Under the pieces are notes generated by a model. That model worked only from the letters and a program-made list of their open reading frames with translations, was not told where the DNA came from and made no database searches. A stretch of 22,886 nt of DNA from an uncultured bacterium (lineage in GTDB: Bacteria > Verrucomicrobiota > Lentisphaeria > Victivallales > Victivallaceae), in the NCBI GenBank assembly GCA_949286445.1, contig CASECL010000287.1, positions 1 to 22,886 of the forward strand, read 5' to 3'. Position numbers and translations under genes: made by a program. Shown in pieces: positions 1 through 6,757 of this stretch; the stretch's first letter is position 1, and each line of letters starts with the position of its first letter.

Positions 1-1189
1 CCCGGAGTTTTTCATAGAGACGGAAAAGCTCTTCCCCCAGAAATTCCGGCAGTTTGCCGGGAGAACGGAAACGCAGATATTCGCTGTCGCTGTGTTCAGA
101 ATAGAGCAATTTAACTTCATTGAAAAAACTTTCCACTGCTTCGTGGGCTTTTTTTACCGCTTTTCTGGCTTCCAGATAATCATCTCCCTCCAGCAGCAGC
201 AGTCCTCTGGCATTTGATGGATTGTAAAGCCGGTTCAGACTTCCCCGCAATCCGGCATGGGAAATATGCAGCCCCAGGTGTTCCGCAGCATTGTTTTCCA
301 GCGTGTGTGCTTCGTCAATCACCGCCACCCGGTAATCCGGAAGCAGACCGCTTTCAGTAGCGTCTCCCTCCAGTTTCATCCGCAGATCAGTAAAAAACAA
401 TGCGTGATTGGCTATAATAATATCCGCATTTTCCCACTCTTTTCTGGCCCGGAAATAAAAACAGCTGGAGTAATACTGGCATTTCGGTCCGGCGCAATTT
501 AAACTTTCCCCGCAAACCAGGCCCCAGAGAGATTCATCCAGCCGGAAATCCATTCCGTCACGCTCTCCGGCGCATTCTTTGTCAGACGCATACAATTCGA
601 GTTTTTTCAATTCTCTTGCCAGCAGTTCATCCGGCAGAATTTTATCCCGTTCCTCTCCGGAAAGCAGTGACAGCCGCCGCCGGCAAATGTAATTGCTTCT
701 GCCCTTTGCCAAAGCTGATTTAAATTTTATTCCAGTGGCGGCGGCAAGAAACGGCAGGTCTTTTTCAAAGAGCTGTTCCTGCAAATTAATGGTCTCTGTA
801 CTTACCAGAGAACGTACTTTAAGTGTTCCGGCAAGCCGGATCAACGGAAGCAGATAAGCAAAACTTTTTCCCACTCCGGTAGGTGCTTCCACACAGAGAT
901 TTTCCCCTTTGACCAGACTTTCCGCCACGGCCCGCGACATTTCCAGCTGCTGGGGACGGAATTCATACGCCCGGACACCAGTGATTACTGCACGCGAAAG
1001 TTCTCCGCCGGGCAGGAAAAACTTCTCCACCCAGTTCACAAAATCTTTTTCCGCCCGCACCCGGCGAAGTTCCGGTGCCAGAGACAATGAACCGGCTCCG
1101 GAATTCGCTTCAGAAAGTTCTTCCCGTTTCCCGGAGTCAGCTTGTCCGTGCGGCGGGGATGAATAATTATTGCCGGAATCCGCTGTCAT
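1..1189 (-). CDS. dinG: DinG/XPD-type Fe-S superfamily 2 DNA helicase, N-terminal part (cut by window edge)
   Basis: ATP-dependent 5'-to-3' DNA helicase of the DinG/Rad3 group, by homology a repair enzyme that unwinds DNA. I translated the minus strand from ATG at 1189; 396 codons stay open to the window edge, so the C-terminal helicase half is missing. After a Ser/Gly/Glu-rich extension of about 40 residues come a Q-like motif (RPQQLEM, 78-84), Walker A APTGVGKS (102-109), four cysteines that probably bind a 4Fe-4S cluster (C169, C232, C237, C243), the ANHALFFTDL segment (260-269) and the DEAH box (292-295). The start overlaps the queC stop by four bases (ATGA), which implies translational coupling in the trxA-queD-queE-queC unit. 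A role tied to queuosine is not implied; it is probably just a passenger. Family assignment is firm; the exact subgroup (DinG or YoaA-like) is not. Confidence 0.88.
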   Translation of the reverse strand, partial: MTADSGNNYSSPPHGQADSGKREELSEANSGAGSLSLAPELRRVRAEKDFVNWVEKFFLPGGELSRAVITGVRAYEFRPQQLEMSRAVAESLVKGENLCVEAPTGVGKSFAYLLPLIRLAGTLKVRSLVSTETINLQEQLFEKDLPFLAAATGIKFKSALAKGRSNYICRRRLSLLSGEERDKILPDELLARELKKLELYASDKECAGERDGMDFRLDESLWGLVCGESLNCAGPKCQYYSSCFYFRARKEWENADIIIANHALFFTDLRMKLEGDATESGLLPDYRVAVIDEAHTLENNAAEHLGLHISHAGLRGSLNRLYNPSNARGLLLLEGDDYLEARKAVKKAHEAVESFFNEVKLLYSEHSDSEYLRFRSPGKLPEFLGEELFRLYEKLR

Positions 1190-1866
1190 TGGTAAAGGGT
1201 AACGTCTTTTACACCGGCATCTTCAAAACCCTTTTTGCGCAGTGCGCAGCTCGGGCAGATACCGCATGCCCGCCCGTTTGAGTCCGGATTGTAACAGCTT
1301 ACCGTAAGCGAGTAATCCACTCCGAGACGGCATCCCTCCCGGATGATTTCTGCTTTGTTCCAATGCTGCAGCGGGGTATGAATGGTGAACTTCCAATCTT
1401 CATCTGCCGCCCTGGTTCCCAGATTGGCAGTCTTTTCAAAGGAACGGATGAACTCCTCACGGCAATCAGGATAGCCGGAATAATCCACGCTGTTCACTCC
1501 GATAAAAATATCCCGGCAGTCGATTGCTTCCGCCCAGGCCGAAGCCACAGCGAGAAAAACCAGATTTCTGGCGGGAACATAAGTTATCGGAATACAGTTT
1601 GCGCTTTCTTCCGCGGTAGGCACGGCCAGATTATCATCAGTTAAAGCAGAACCACCCCACTGCCGCATATCCATCGGCATAATAATATGGCGTGTCACTC
1701 CGGCTGCCGCGGCGATTTTCCGTGCCGAAGCAAGTTCACAGCGATGCCGCTGACCGTAGTCAAAAGACAGCGCGTAACATTCAAAACCCTGACTTTGGGC
1801 GATGGCCAGACAGGTGGCGGAGTCCAAGCCGCCGGAAAGAAGAATAACTGCTTTCTTTTTACACAT
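1186..1866 (-). CDS. queC: 7-cyano-7-deazaguanine (preQ0) synthase QueC
   Basis: QueC converts 7-carboxy-7-deazaguanine to preQ0 using ATP and ammonia, the last preQ0 step on the way to queuosine in tRNA. The protein has the PP-loop ATP-binding motif SGGLDS (11-16), the FDYGQRH segment (35-41), YVPARN (96-101) and a C-terminal zinc site with cysteines 191, 201, 204 and 207 (CGICPSC). Length is 226 residues, normal for the family. I chose ATG at 1866 because the protein then begins MCKKKAVILLSGG like its homologues, with AAAGG eight bases upstream. An upstream in-frame ATG at 1887 follows GGAGGAG, but its spacing is only about two bases and it adds seven unconserved residues. The gene lies downstream of queE and overlaps the helicase gene by four bases. 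Confidence 0.95.
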   Translation of the reverse strand: MCKKKAVILLSGGLDSATCLAIAQSQGFECYALSFDYGQRHRCELASARKIAAAAGVTRHIIMPMDMRQWGGSALTDDNLAVPTAEESANCIPITYVPARNLVFLAVASAWAEAIDCRDIFIGVNSVDYSGYPDCREEFIRSFEKTANLGTRAADEDWKFTIHTPLQHWNKAEIIREGCRLGVDYSLTVSCYNPDSNGRACGICPSCALRKKGFEDAGVKDVTLYQ

Positions 1867-1907
1867 GACAATAACCTTTACTCCCATTCTCCTCCGGGGG
1901 AGGGGAA

Positions 1908-1913
1908 ATTATA
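1908..1913 (-). promoter_or_regulatory. possible -10 element for queC
   Basis: A perfect TATAAT is read on the minus strand about 40 bases before the queC start, in the gap after queE. No good -35 hexamer lies 16-18 bases upstream, so an internal promoter for queC and the helicase gene is only a possibility. Confidence 0.25.
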
Positions 1914-1975
1914 ACTCGTTTACCTTGAAGTTGCCGCACATTAAATCATTTGCGGATATCGAAAGTGTTTTCCGG

Positions 1976-2011
1976 CTTGAAAAATACCTGACTTAGATAC
2001 TGTTTTTCAAG
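1976..2011. repeat. 9-bp inverted repeat in the queE-queC gap
   Basis: CTTGAAAAA (1976-1984) and TTTTTCAAG (2003-2011) are perfect complements separated by 18 bases. In the minus-strand mRNA this folds between queE and queC. No U-run follows, so it is not a standard terminator. It may be an mRNA processing or stability element, or an operator. Confidence 0.45.
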
Positions 2012-2072
2012 TACATTGTCTAAACACCGGCAAAACCTGCTCCAAACGTCGATTTTACGGCGGATAAAAAAA

Positions 2073-2723
2073 CTACACCCCGCGCTGTTCCGGCGGCCAG
2101 ATAAATTTGTGCAGCTGGAGCTGAAAACGAACCGGAAGACGGTCTTCAAGCATCCACTTTACCACATTTTCAGGTTTTACCATTCCGAAAACCGTGCTGA
2201 AAAGGAGGTTGTCCACTTTTTCATGCAAGCGGTGTTTTTCAATTATCTTTTTGGCAAAAAGGTAATCTTCTCTGCCGCCCAGGACAAATTTTATCTGATC
2301 ATGCCGTGCTAAAAGCCCGTAATTTTCCGTCAGCATCCGGGATGATTCCCCGCTGGACGGGCATTTGCAATCAATTATTTTCACCGTTTTCTCCGGAACA
2401 TCGGCAATAGATATACTGCCGTTGGTCTCCAGTAGAACAGTAAAACCCTTTTCCAGCAAGCTGGAGATGAGCAAAATAGAGTCATCTTGCAAAAGTGGTT
2501 CACCGCCAGTTACTTCCACTAATTTAACTCCGGAGTTTTCCGCCCGTTTCACCAGCTCCGCCGCCGTAACGCTTCCGGTTGCCGCATCGGACTCACGGGA
2601 ATACACCGTGTCACACCAGGAACAACGCAAATTACAGCCGGCCAGACGGATAAAAAAACACGGCAGACCGGCGTAAGTCGATTCTCCCTGTATGCTGACA
2701 AAGGTTTCACATACTTTGAGCAA
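2073..2723 (-). CDS. queE: 7-carboxy-7-deazaguanine synthase QueE (radical SAM)
   Basis: QueE is a radical SAM enzyme that contracts 6-carboxytetrahydropterin to 7-carboxy-7-deazaguanine, between QueD and QueC. The cluster motif is canonical CX3CX2C (CNLRCSWC; C30, C34, C37), followed by TGGEPL and, near the end, QLQLHKFIWPP, which is typical of QueE. The open frame extends to an ATG at 2753 inside queD, but I prefer TTG at 2723. GAGGAG, made by the last codons of queD, lies ten bases upstream, and the protein then begins about ten residues before SIQGE, as in homologues. With that start the gene follows the queD stop by seven bases. The product is 216 residues, normal for the family. The TTG start is inferred; the ATG start would add ten residues. 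Confidence 0.94.
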   Translation of the reverse strand: MLKVCETFVSIQGESTYAGLPCFFIRLAGCNLRCSWCDTVYSRESDAATGSVTAAELVKRAENSGVKLVEVTGGEPLLQDDSILLISSLLEKGFTVLLETNGSISIADVPEKTVKIIDCKCPSSGESSRMLTENYGLLARHDQIKFVLGGREDYLFAKKIIEKHRLHEKVDNLLFSTVFGMVKPENVVKWMLEDRLPVRFQLQLHKFIWPPEQRGV

Positions 2724-2730
2724 AGTATTC

Positions 2731-3102
2731 TCACTCCTCAAAATAACTGGCAAGTGAATTTTCCGATTCTCCGATGGAGACCCGGTGAACTTTCACATTG
2801 TCATCCTGAAACTCTTTCTTCAATTCGTTGTAAATCACCATCGCCAGCACTTCGCTGGTGGGATTGATATCGGCGAATCTGGGATTGTCTGATAAATTGG
2901 TGTGGTCAAATTCACCGATAAGTTTATCCACCGCTCCTTTAAGCCGGACAAAATCAACTGCGATACCGTTGCTGTCCAGATTTTTCGCCCGGAGAACCGC
3001 ATACACTGAATAGTTGTGGCCGTGCAGATTAACGCACGGGCCATTGTAATTCTTTAATGCGTGAGCCGCGGAAAATGAACGTTTTATCTCAATTTCAAAC
3101 AT
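2731..3102 (-). CDS. queD: 6-carboxy-5,6,7,8-tetrahydropterin synthase QueD
   Basis: QueD turns 7,8-dihydroneopterin triphosphate, the product of GTP cyclohydrolase I, into 6-carboxytetrahydropterin, the first dedicated preQ0 step. The 123-residue protein has the family's zinc histidines H14, H27 and H29 (NLHGHNY), the catalytic cysteine C23, the DHTNL motif with H67, PTSE (81-84), and E112 near the C terminus. The ATG lies four bases after the trxA stop, without a strong ribosome binding site, so translation may depend on coupling to trxA. Eukaryote-type pyruvoyl-tetrahydropterin synthases are close relatives, but the queE and queC neighbours settle the role. No GTP cyclohydrolase (folE) gene is seen in the window. 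Confidence 0.95.
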   Translation of the reverse strand: MFEIEIKRSFSAAHALKNYNGPCVNLHGHNYSVYAVLRAKNLDSNGIAVDFVRLKGAVDKLIGEFDHTNLSDNPRFADINPTSEVLAMVIYNELKKEFQDDNVKVHRVSIGESENSLASYFEE

Positions 3103-3106
3103 ATTA

Positions 3107-3415
3107 TTACAGACAGCTGTTGATCATTTCCAGTATTTTTGCCTTGCTCTGCACTCCGGAAGCATTGGAGACAATTTCACCATCCTTGAAGACGAAAAGT
3201 GCCGGAATGGTGGTAACCATAAATCTGGCGGCCAGTTCACGGTTGTCATCCACATTAACTTTGGCTACGGTCGCTTTGCCTTCCATTTCTGCGGCGACCT
3301 GCTCGATCACCGGCATAAGCATTTTGCAGGGACCGCACCAGGTGGCCCAGAAATCCACCAGTGTAACACCTTTGGCTACTGTGGCATCAAAATTGGACGA
3401 GTTAAGCTCTTTCAT
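3107..3415 (-). CDS. trxA: thioredoxin
   Basis: Small cytoplasmic dithiol oxidoreductase that reduces protein disulfides with electrons from thioredoxin reductase. The 102-residue protein has the active site WCGPC (26-30) inside DFWATWCGPC, and the cis-proline P71 in TTIPALFVF. There is no signal peptide. GAGG lies about eleven bases before the ATG. It is the first gene of the minus-strand unit with queD, queE and queC, read from a promoter about 120 bases upstream. Why thioredoxin heads a deazaguanine operon is unclear; it may simply be co-transcribed. Confidence 0.96.
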   Translation of the reverse strand: MKELNSSNFDATVAKGVTLVDFWATWCGPCKMLMPVIEQVAAEMEGKATVAKVNVDDNRELAARFMVTTIPALFVFKDGEIVSNASGVQSKAKILEMINSCL

Positions 3416-3541
3416 AGTTAAATTATCCTCAAAGTTTTTGGTTTTTTATAAAGAATTATTGACTTTTATTGCGGATAAACAAGTTCCCCCCCGGAAGTCT
3501 GATTGCATCCTCCATCCGGGCATCACCCGATCCGTCCATAC

Positions 3542-3569
3542 AAAATAACACGTTTTTTGCAAAAATCAA
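3542..3569 (-). promoter_or_regulatory. candidate promoter for trxA-queDEC
   Basis: On the minus strand TTGATT (3564-3569) and TATTTT (3542-3547) are 16 bases apart, fitting a vegetative sigma-70 promoter. The start would be near 3535, giving a trxA leader of about 120 bases. Its -35 abuts the -35 of the promoter for the gene at 3643. Confidence 0.5.
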
Positions 3570-3598
3570 TTGAAAAAGATAACAAAATGTGTTATTTT
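3570..3598 (+). promoter_or_regulatory. candidate promoter for the GYF-RDD gene
   Basis: TTGAAA (3570-3575) and TATTTT (3593-3598) are separated by 17 bases. The -10 sits inside a short palindrome, GTGTTA-TTT-TAACAC (3589-3603), which could be an operator. The decamer GTGTTATTTT recurs in inverted orientation at 3542-3551, over the opposing trxA promoter. Confidence 0.55.
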
Positions 3599-3642
3599 AA
3601 CACCGTGTTTGGATAATGTTTTCCTAACTTTGGAGAAAGATA

Positions 3643-4344
3643 ATGAAATTTATTTACATCGACAAAAACGGCGAAACTCACGGTCCGGCGGATCAGGTTC
3701 AGGTGGAAAGAGCCATTGCCGCCGGGCTGATCGACCGGAACTCTGCCTTGCGCAATGCCATGCTGGGGGAATTCCGTACTGTCGGAGAATTTAAATGTTT
3801 TGAAAAAGCTCTGATCGCCGCCGGTCAGGCAGAAGGAAAGGATGGCGAAGGGGAGGGAGGGAAGAAATCCGCGTCCGGAATATGGGCTTCCCTCATGGAA
3901 TGCAGCAGAAAAAACAGTGATGTCAGCAGCGCATTCAGCCGGGAATATTTACCCAAGGCAGCACCGTTTTTCACCCGTCTGCTGGCTGCTTTTACCGATT
4001 TTATCCTGCTGGGAATTATCGGTGTTGTTCTGCTGCTTCTGCTGCCGAGAACAGCAGGGAACGTTTCGCTGGTGTGTACACTTATGCTGATAGCAGCGTT
4101 CTTCTATTACAGCATATCTCTTTCGGTGTATGCCCAAACCATCGGAATGTATTACTGGGGGATTTTCCTGGCTCGGAAAGACTTGGAAGAAGCCTATTTC
4201 CTCCGTTGTTTCTTTTATACTTATCTCTGGATGATTACATTTCCTTTGCTGATTATCTGTTTCCCTTTTTTCAAGCGCAATCTGGCAGAACTGCTGACTG
4301 GAACCCGGGTTATTTGCGTTTACGGAGCGGCAAGGGCAATTTGA
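3643..4344 (+). CDS. GYF-domain and RDD-domain membrane protein
   Basis: Membrane protein of unknown function with 233 residues. Residues 1-55 look like a bacterial GYF_2 domain (FIYIDKNGETHGPADQVQVE), a small fold thought to bind proline-rich peptides. A Gly/Glu/Lys-rich linker follows at about 60-80. The C-terminal half is an RDD-like domain with helices near 113-134, 143-162 and 188-210. It begins RLLAAFTDFILL, with the Arg and Asp that name the family, and has QTIGMYYWGIFLARKD between helices 2 and 3. The ATG follows GGAG with seven-base spacing. The gene stands alone, divergent from trxA. GYF_2-RDD fusions are known as uncharacterised membrane proteins; the partner and substrate cannot be read from sequence. 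Domain calls are by eye. Confidence 0.82.
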   Translation: MKFIYIDKNGETHGPADQVQVERAIAAGLIDRNSALRNAMLGEFRTVGEFKCFEKALIAAGQAEGKDGEGEGGKKSASGIWASLMECSRKNSDVSSAFSREYLPKAAPFFTRLLAAFTDFILLGIIGVVLLLLLPRTAGNVSLVCTLMLIAAFFYYSISLSVYAQTIGMYYWGIFLARKDLEEAYFLRCFFYTYLWMITFPLLIICFPFFKRNLAELLTGTRVICVYGAARAI

Positions 4345-4506
4345 CCGCCGGGGTTTTTCGTAACTGTTGCTGATGGTTGTCAAAGTCTGCGAGTTTTTAA
4401 ATAAAATGCAGCGTGGTTGATTTTCATCTTCAGGTTATTGACAGAATAAAACGGTGTCCGGTTCGAATATCTGAATGAAAAAAATCAAAAAAATATTCTG
4501 CCTTAC

Positions 4507-4535
4507 TTGAAAAAACAGAGATCTCGTTGTACATT
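4507..4535 (+). promoter_or_regulatory. possible orphan promoter
   Basis: TTGAAA (4507-4512) and TACATT (4530-4535) are separated by 17 bases. About 25 bases downstream of -10 lies CCGGCGGCCGG followed by TTTTTT (4560-4576). If both work, the product would be a very short RNA. It could also be chance in AT-rich DNA. Confidence 0.25.
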
Positions 4536-4581
4536 AAGCAGGTAAGTATGTGATACCATCCGGCGGCCGGTTTTTTCAGGA

Positions 4582-4711
4582 GTGCCTGATTTTAAGGGTG
4601 CCTGATTTTAGGTGGGGCTGATTTTCAGAGGTGCCTGATTTTAAGGGTGCCTGATTTTAAGGGTGCGGCTTTTCAGATAGGCGTTTTTTTGCGGAGTGGC
4701 CGATTTTTAAG
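4582..4711. repeat. degenerate 16-bp tandem repeat array
   Basis: The unit GTGCCTGATTTTAAGG occurs exactly at 4582-4597, 4631-4646 and 4647-4662, and with changes at 4598-4613, 4614-4630 and 4663-4680. A final diverged copy, GTGGCCGATTTTTAAG, lies at 4696-4711. The array is non-coding and lies between two plus-strand genes. Confidence 0.85.
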
Positions 4712-4942
4712 TGGAATCGGTTTGGGCGAGAAGGCGGGGTTACTTGGGAAAATGGCAACGCATGGCTTGTTCACGCTGGGTAATCCGGATGTGTTGCGGC
4801 GGAAAGAAAAACTCTGTTTTGCGTAATTGACTGGTGTGGATTGCTGAATATAGTTGTTCTCCTGGTGCAGAGAACGTATTTTTCTGAAATAACAATGTTT
4901 AAAGTCGGCGGCTGAAATATTTCGGTTGCCATGTTTTCCCGG

Positions 4943-4963
4943 CACAGTGAATATGTCACTGTG
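4943..4963. promoter_or_regulatory. perfect 8-bp dyad upstream of the HU-like gene
   Basis: CACAGTGA (4943-4950) and TCACTGTG (4956-4963) are perfect complements around ATATG. It lies 120 bases before the HU-like start, with no U-run after it, so a protein-binding operator is more likely than a terminator. The binding protein is unknown. Confidence 0.4.
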
Positions 4964-5082
4964 GGGGGGATGGCGTTTTTACCGCATGGCGGTGTTTTCT
5001 GCCGAATTGGTGCAGATTGTTTTCACCGCGGTGGTGGCAGAAGTAATTTTTTTTAAAAATAAATGTGAAGGAATCGCAAAAA

Positions 5083-5382
5083 ATGACAAAACGTGACTTG
5101 GTGGTCAAGATTGCAAAAGAAACTGGTTTTATTCAAAGTGATCTGGCCGAGGTCATTCAGCTGACTCTCGATAATATCGCCGCAGAATTGATGGCGGGCA
5201 GAAGCATAGAATTGCGCAATTTCGGCGTATTCGAAATAAAAGTACGCAAGAGCCGCAAGGGACGCAACCCCAATCAGCCTGCCAATGAAGTGATTATCCC
5301 TGAACGCGCGGTAGTGAAGTTCCGCGCCGGCAAGGAGCTCAAGGAAGCGGTCGAAAAACTTGATCCCAAAATGTTCAAGTAA
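5083..5382 (+). CDS. HU/IHF-family nucleoid DNA-binding protein
   Basis: Small basic dimeric protein that bends DNA and helps compact the nucleoid. With ATG at 5083 it is 99 residues and begins MTKRDLVVKIAKETG as homologues do; AAGGA lies ten bases upstream. An in-frame GTG at 5065 would add six residues and swallow that ribosome binding site, so I rejected it. The family signature is clear: ELRNFGVFEIKVR, then the DNA-contacting arm RKGRNPNQPANEV, where NP is the conserved Pro that intercalates, and VVKFRAGKELKEAV. HU and IHF subunits cannot be told apart from this sequence alone. It is monocistronic, with a repeat-rich upstream region and a hairpin terminator after it. Confidence 0.94.
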   Translation: MTKRDLVVKIAKETGFIQSDLAEVIQLTLDNIAAELMAGRSIELRNFGVFEIKVRKSRKGRNPNQPANEVIIPERAVVKFRAGKELKEAVEKLDPKMFK

Positions 5383-5425
5383 AACCGGAGACGGTTGCTA
5401 CGGAACGGGAACGTATATAATACAT

Positions 5426-5465
5426 CACGCCTGACGGAAAAATTCGTCCGGCGTGGTTTGTTTTG
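5426..5465 (+). terminator. rho-independent terminator after the HU-like gene
   Basis: CACGCC (5426-5431) pairs with GGCGTG (5450-5455); after one mismatch GACG pairs with CGTC, and the T-rich GTTTGTTTTG follows. It separates the HU-like gene from hisS. Confidence 0.7.
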
Positions 5466-5506
5466 TGACAGACGGGTGATTTTTAATAAAATACAGGATT
5501 TTTAAT

Positions 5507-6757
5507 ATGGCTGATTTCGCGCCGCCTCCGGGGACTTCGGATATTTCCGGGGCAGAGGCAAAAACTTTCCGGTGGCTGGAGAATACCGCGGCAAAAGTTT
5601 TCTCCGCATACAATTACCGTGAACTGCGTACTCCGATTTTTGAGTACACTGAGGTTTTCACCAAGGGGCTCGGAGATGATACCGAAGTGGTCCAGAAGGA
5701 AATGTATACTTTCCTGGATCGCGGCGGCAGGAGTTTGACTTTACGTCCGGAAGGTACTGCCGGAGTAATGCGTTCATTGATGAATACCGGAGTATTGAAT
5801 GGCGTGGAAGAACGGGTTTATTACATGTGGCCGATGTTCCGCGGCGAACGGCCATCCGCCGGAAGAAAGCGTCAGTTTCACCAGATCGGCGTGGAAAATG
5901 TCGGACGGGTGGCTCCGGAACTTGACGGCGAATGTATCGCCATGCTGATGAATTTTATTGAGAGCATCGGTATTGAAGGAGCATCACTGAAAATAAACAC
6001 CCGCGGGCTGTCTTCCGACCGTCCGGCGGCGGCGGAGCTGCTGCGTAATTATTTCGCCGGGCATCTGGATGAAATGTGTCCGGATTGCCGGGAGCGTTTC
6101 AATCGCAATATATGGCGCATACTTGACTGCAAGCAGCCGGCATGCCGGGCGATAGTGGATGCGTCCCCTGATTACACTGGAGCATTTTCTCCGGAGTCAA
6201 GAGCGTATTTTGACAAGGTCTGCCAGACACTGGAGGACTTGAATGTGCCGTTTACGATTGACAGAACCCTGGTAAGGGGGCTGGATTATTATGTTCATAC
6301 GGTATTTGAACTTACCCACTCTGCCGGTCTCGGCGCGCAGAATGCGATCGCCGGAGGCGGAAGATATGAACTCTTTCTGCCCGGTGAAAACCGTCCGGTT
6401 CGCGGAGTCGGGTTTGCCGCCGGAGTTGAGCGTCTGCTGCTTACCCGCGAGGCTCTCGGAGCAAAAAACGAAGGCGGGGAAAAAGAAAAAATAGTATTTC
6501 TCATCGGTCTGGGAGAAAAGGCAAGACGGGAGAATATGAAGCTGGCGGAAAAATTGCGCCGTAAAGGAGTGATAACCGCTTTGGAGGTGGAGGATAAATC
6601 CTTTAAATCACAAATGCGTTCCGCCAACCGAGTTGGAGCCGCGGAGGCTTTGATCCGCGGCGATTCCGAGCTGGAAAAGGGTATAGTTATTGTCAAAGAT
6701 ATGTCAAACGGTGAACAAAAAGAAATTCATCCGGAGGAGTATATTTTATCATGTTGA
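5507..6757 (+). CDS. hisS: histidine-tRNA ligase
   Basis: Class II aminoacyl-tRNA synthetase that charges tRNA-His. The 416-residue protein has LRPEGTA (79-85), the motif 2 loop MFRGERPSAGRKRQFHQIG (110-128), the HisA motif LVRGLDYY (255-262) and GGGRYE (283-288), followed by a C-terminal anticodon-binding domain. Four cysteines at 191, 194, 208 and 213 lie in the insertion domain, a pattern common in HisRS. AGGA is eight bases before the ATG. A weak promoter-like pair, TTGTGA and TAAAAT (5463-5492), lies just upstream, after the HU-gene terminator. The stop overlaps adk by seven bases. Length and motifs are normal. Confidence 0.97.
   Translation: MADFAPPPGTSDISGAEAKTFRWLENTAAKVFSAYNYRELRTPIFEYTEVFTKGLGDDTEVVQKEMYTFLDRGGRSLTLRPEGTAGVMRSLMNTGVLNGVEERVYYMWPMFRGERPSAGRKRQFHQIGVENVGRVAPELDGECIAMLMNFIESIGIEGASLKINTRGLSSDRPAAAELLRNYFAGHLDEMCPDCRERFNRNIWRILDCKQPACRAIVDASPDYTGAFSPESRAYFDKVCQTLEDLNVPFTIDRTLVRGLDYYVHTVFELTHSAGLGAQNAIAGGGRYELFLPGENRPVRGVGFAAGVERLLLTREALGAKNEGGEKEKIVFLIGLGEKARRENMKLAEKLRRKGVITALEVEDKSFKSQMRSANRVGAAEALIRGDSELEKGIVIVKDMSNGEQKEIHPEEYILSC

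Larger units (their letters stand above)
4345..5082. other. gene-poor stretch between the GYF-RDD gene and the HU-like gene
   Basis: No convincing gene. The start holds GCCGGGGTTTTT just after the membrane-protein stop, a weak terminator at best. Then come a possible promoter (4507-4535), a short stem followed by six Ts (CCGG-CGG-CCGG, 4560-4576), a 16-bp tandem repeat array (4582-4711), a dyad (4943-4963) and a 10-bp palindrome CACCGCGGTG (5024-5033). The 90-residue minus-strand frame at 4673-4945 shows no ribosome binding site and no familiar sequence. Confidence 0.6.

Noticed and set aside
1889..2072. preQ1 riboswitch before queC
   Set aside because: I could not find the short pseudoknot pattern of known preQ1 riboswitch classes; only a simple hairpin is present.
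3446..3523. 25-codon frame in the trxA leader (minus strand), a possible leader peptide
   Set aside because: No ribosome binding site at a useful distance before its ATG and no run of regulatory codons.
4582..4711. CRISPR array
   Set aside because: The repeats are 16 bases, directly tandem without unique spacers, and no cas gene is near.
4673..4945. 90-residue minus-strand frame reaching into the tandem repeats
   Set aside because: No ribosome binding site, composition like random translation, and it covers part of a non-coding repeat array.
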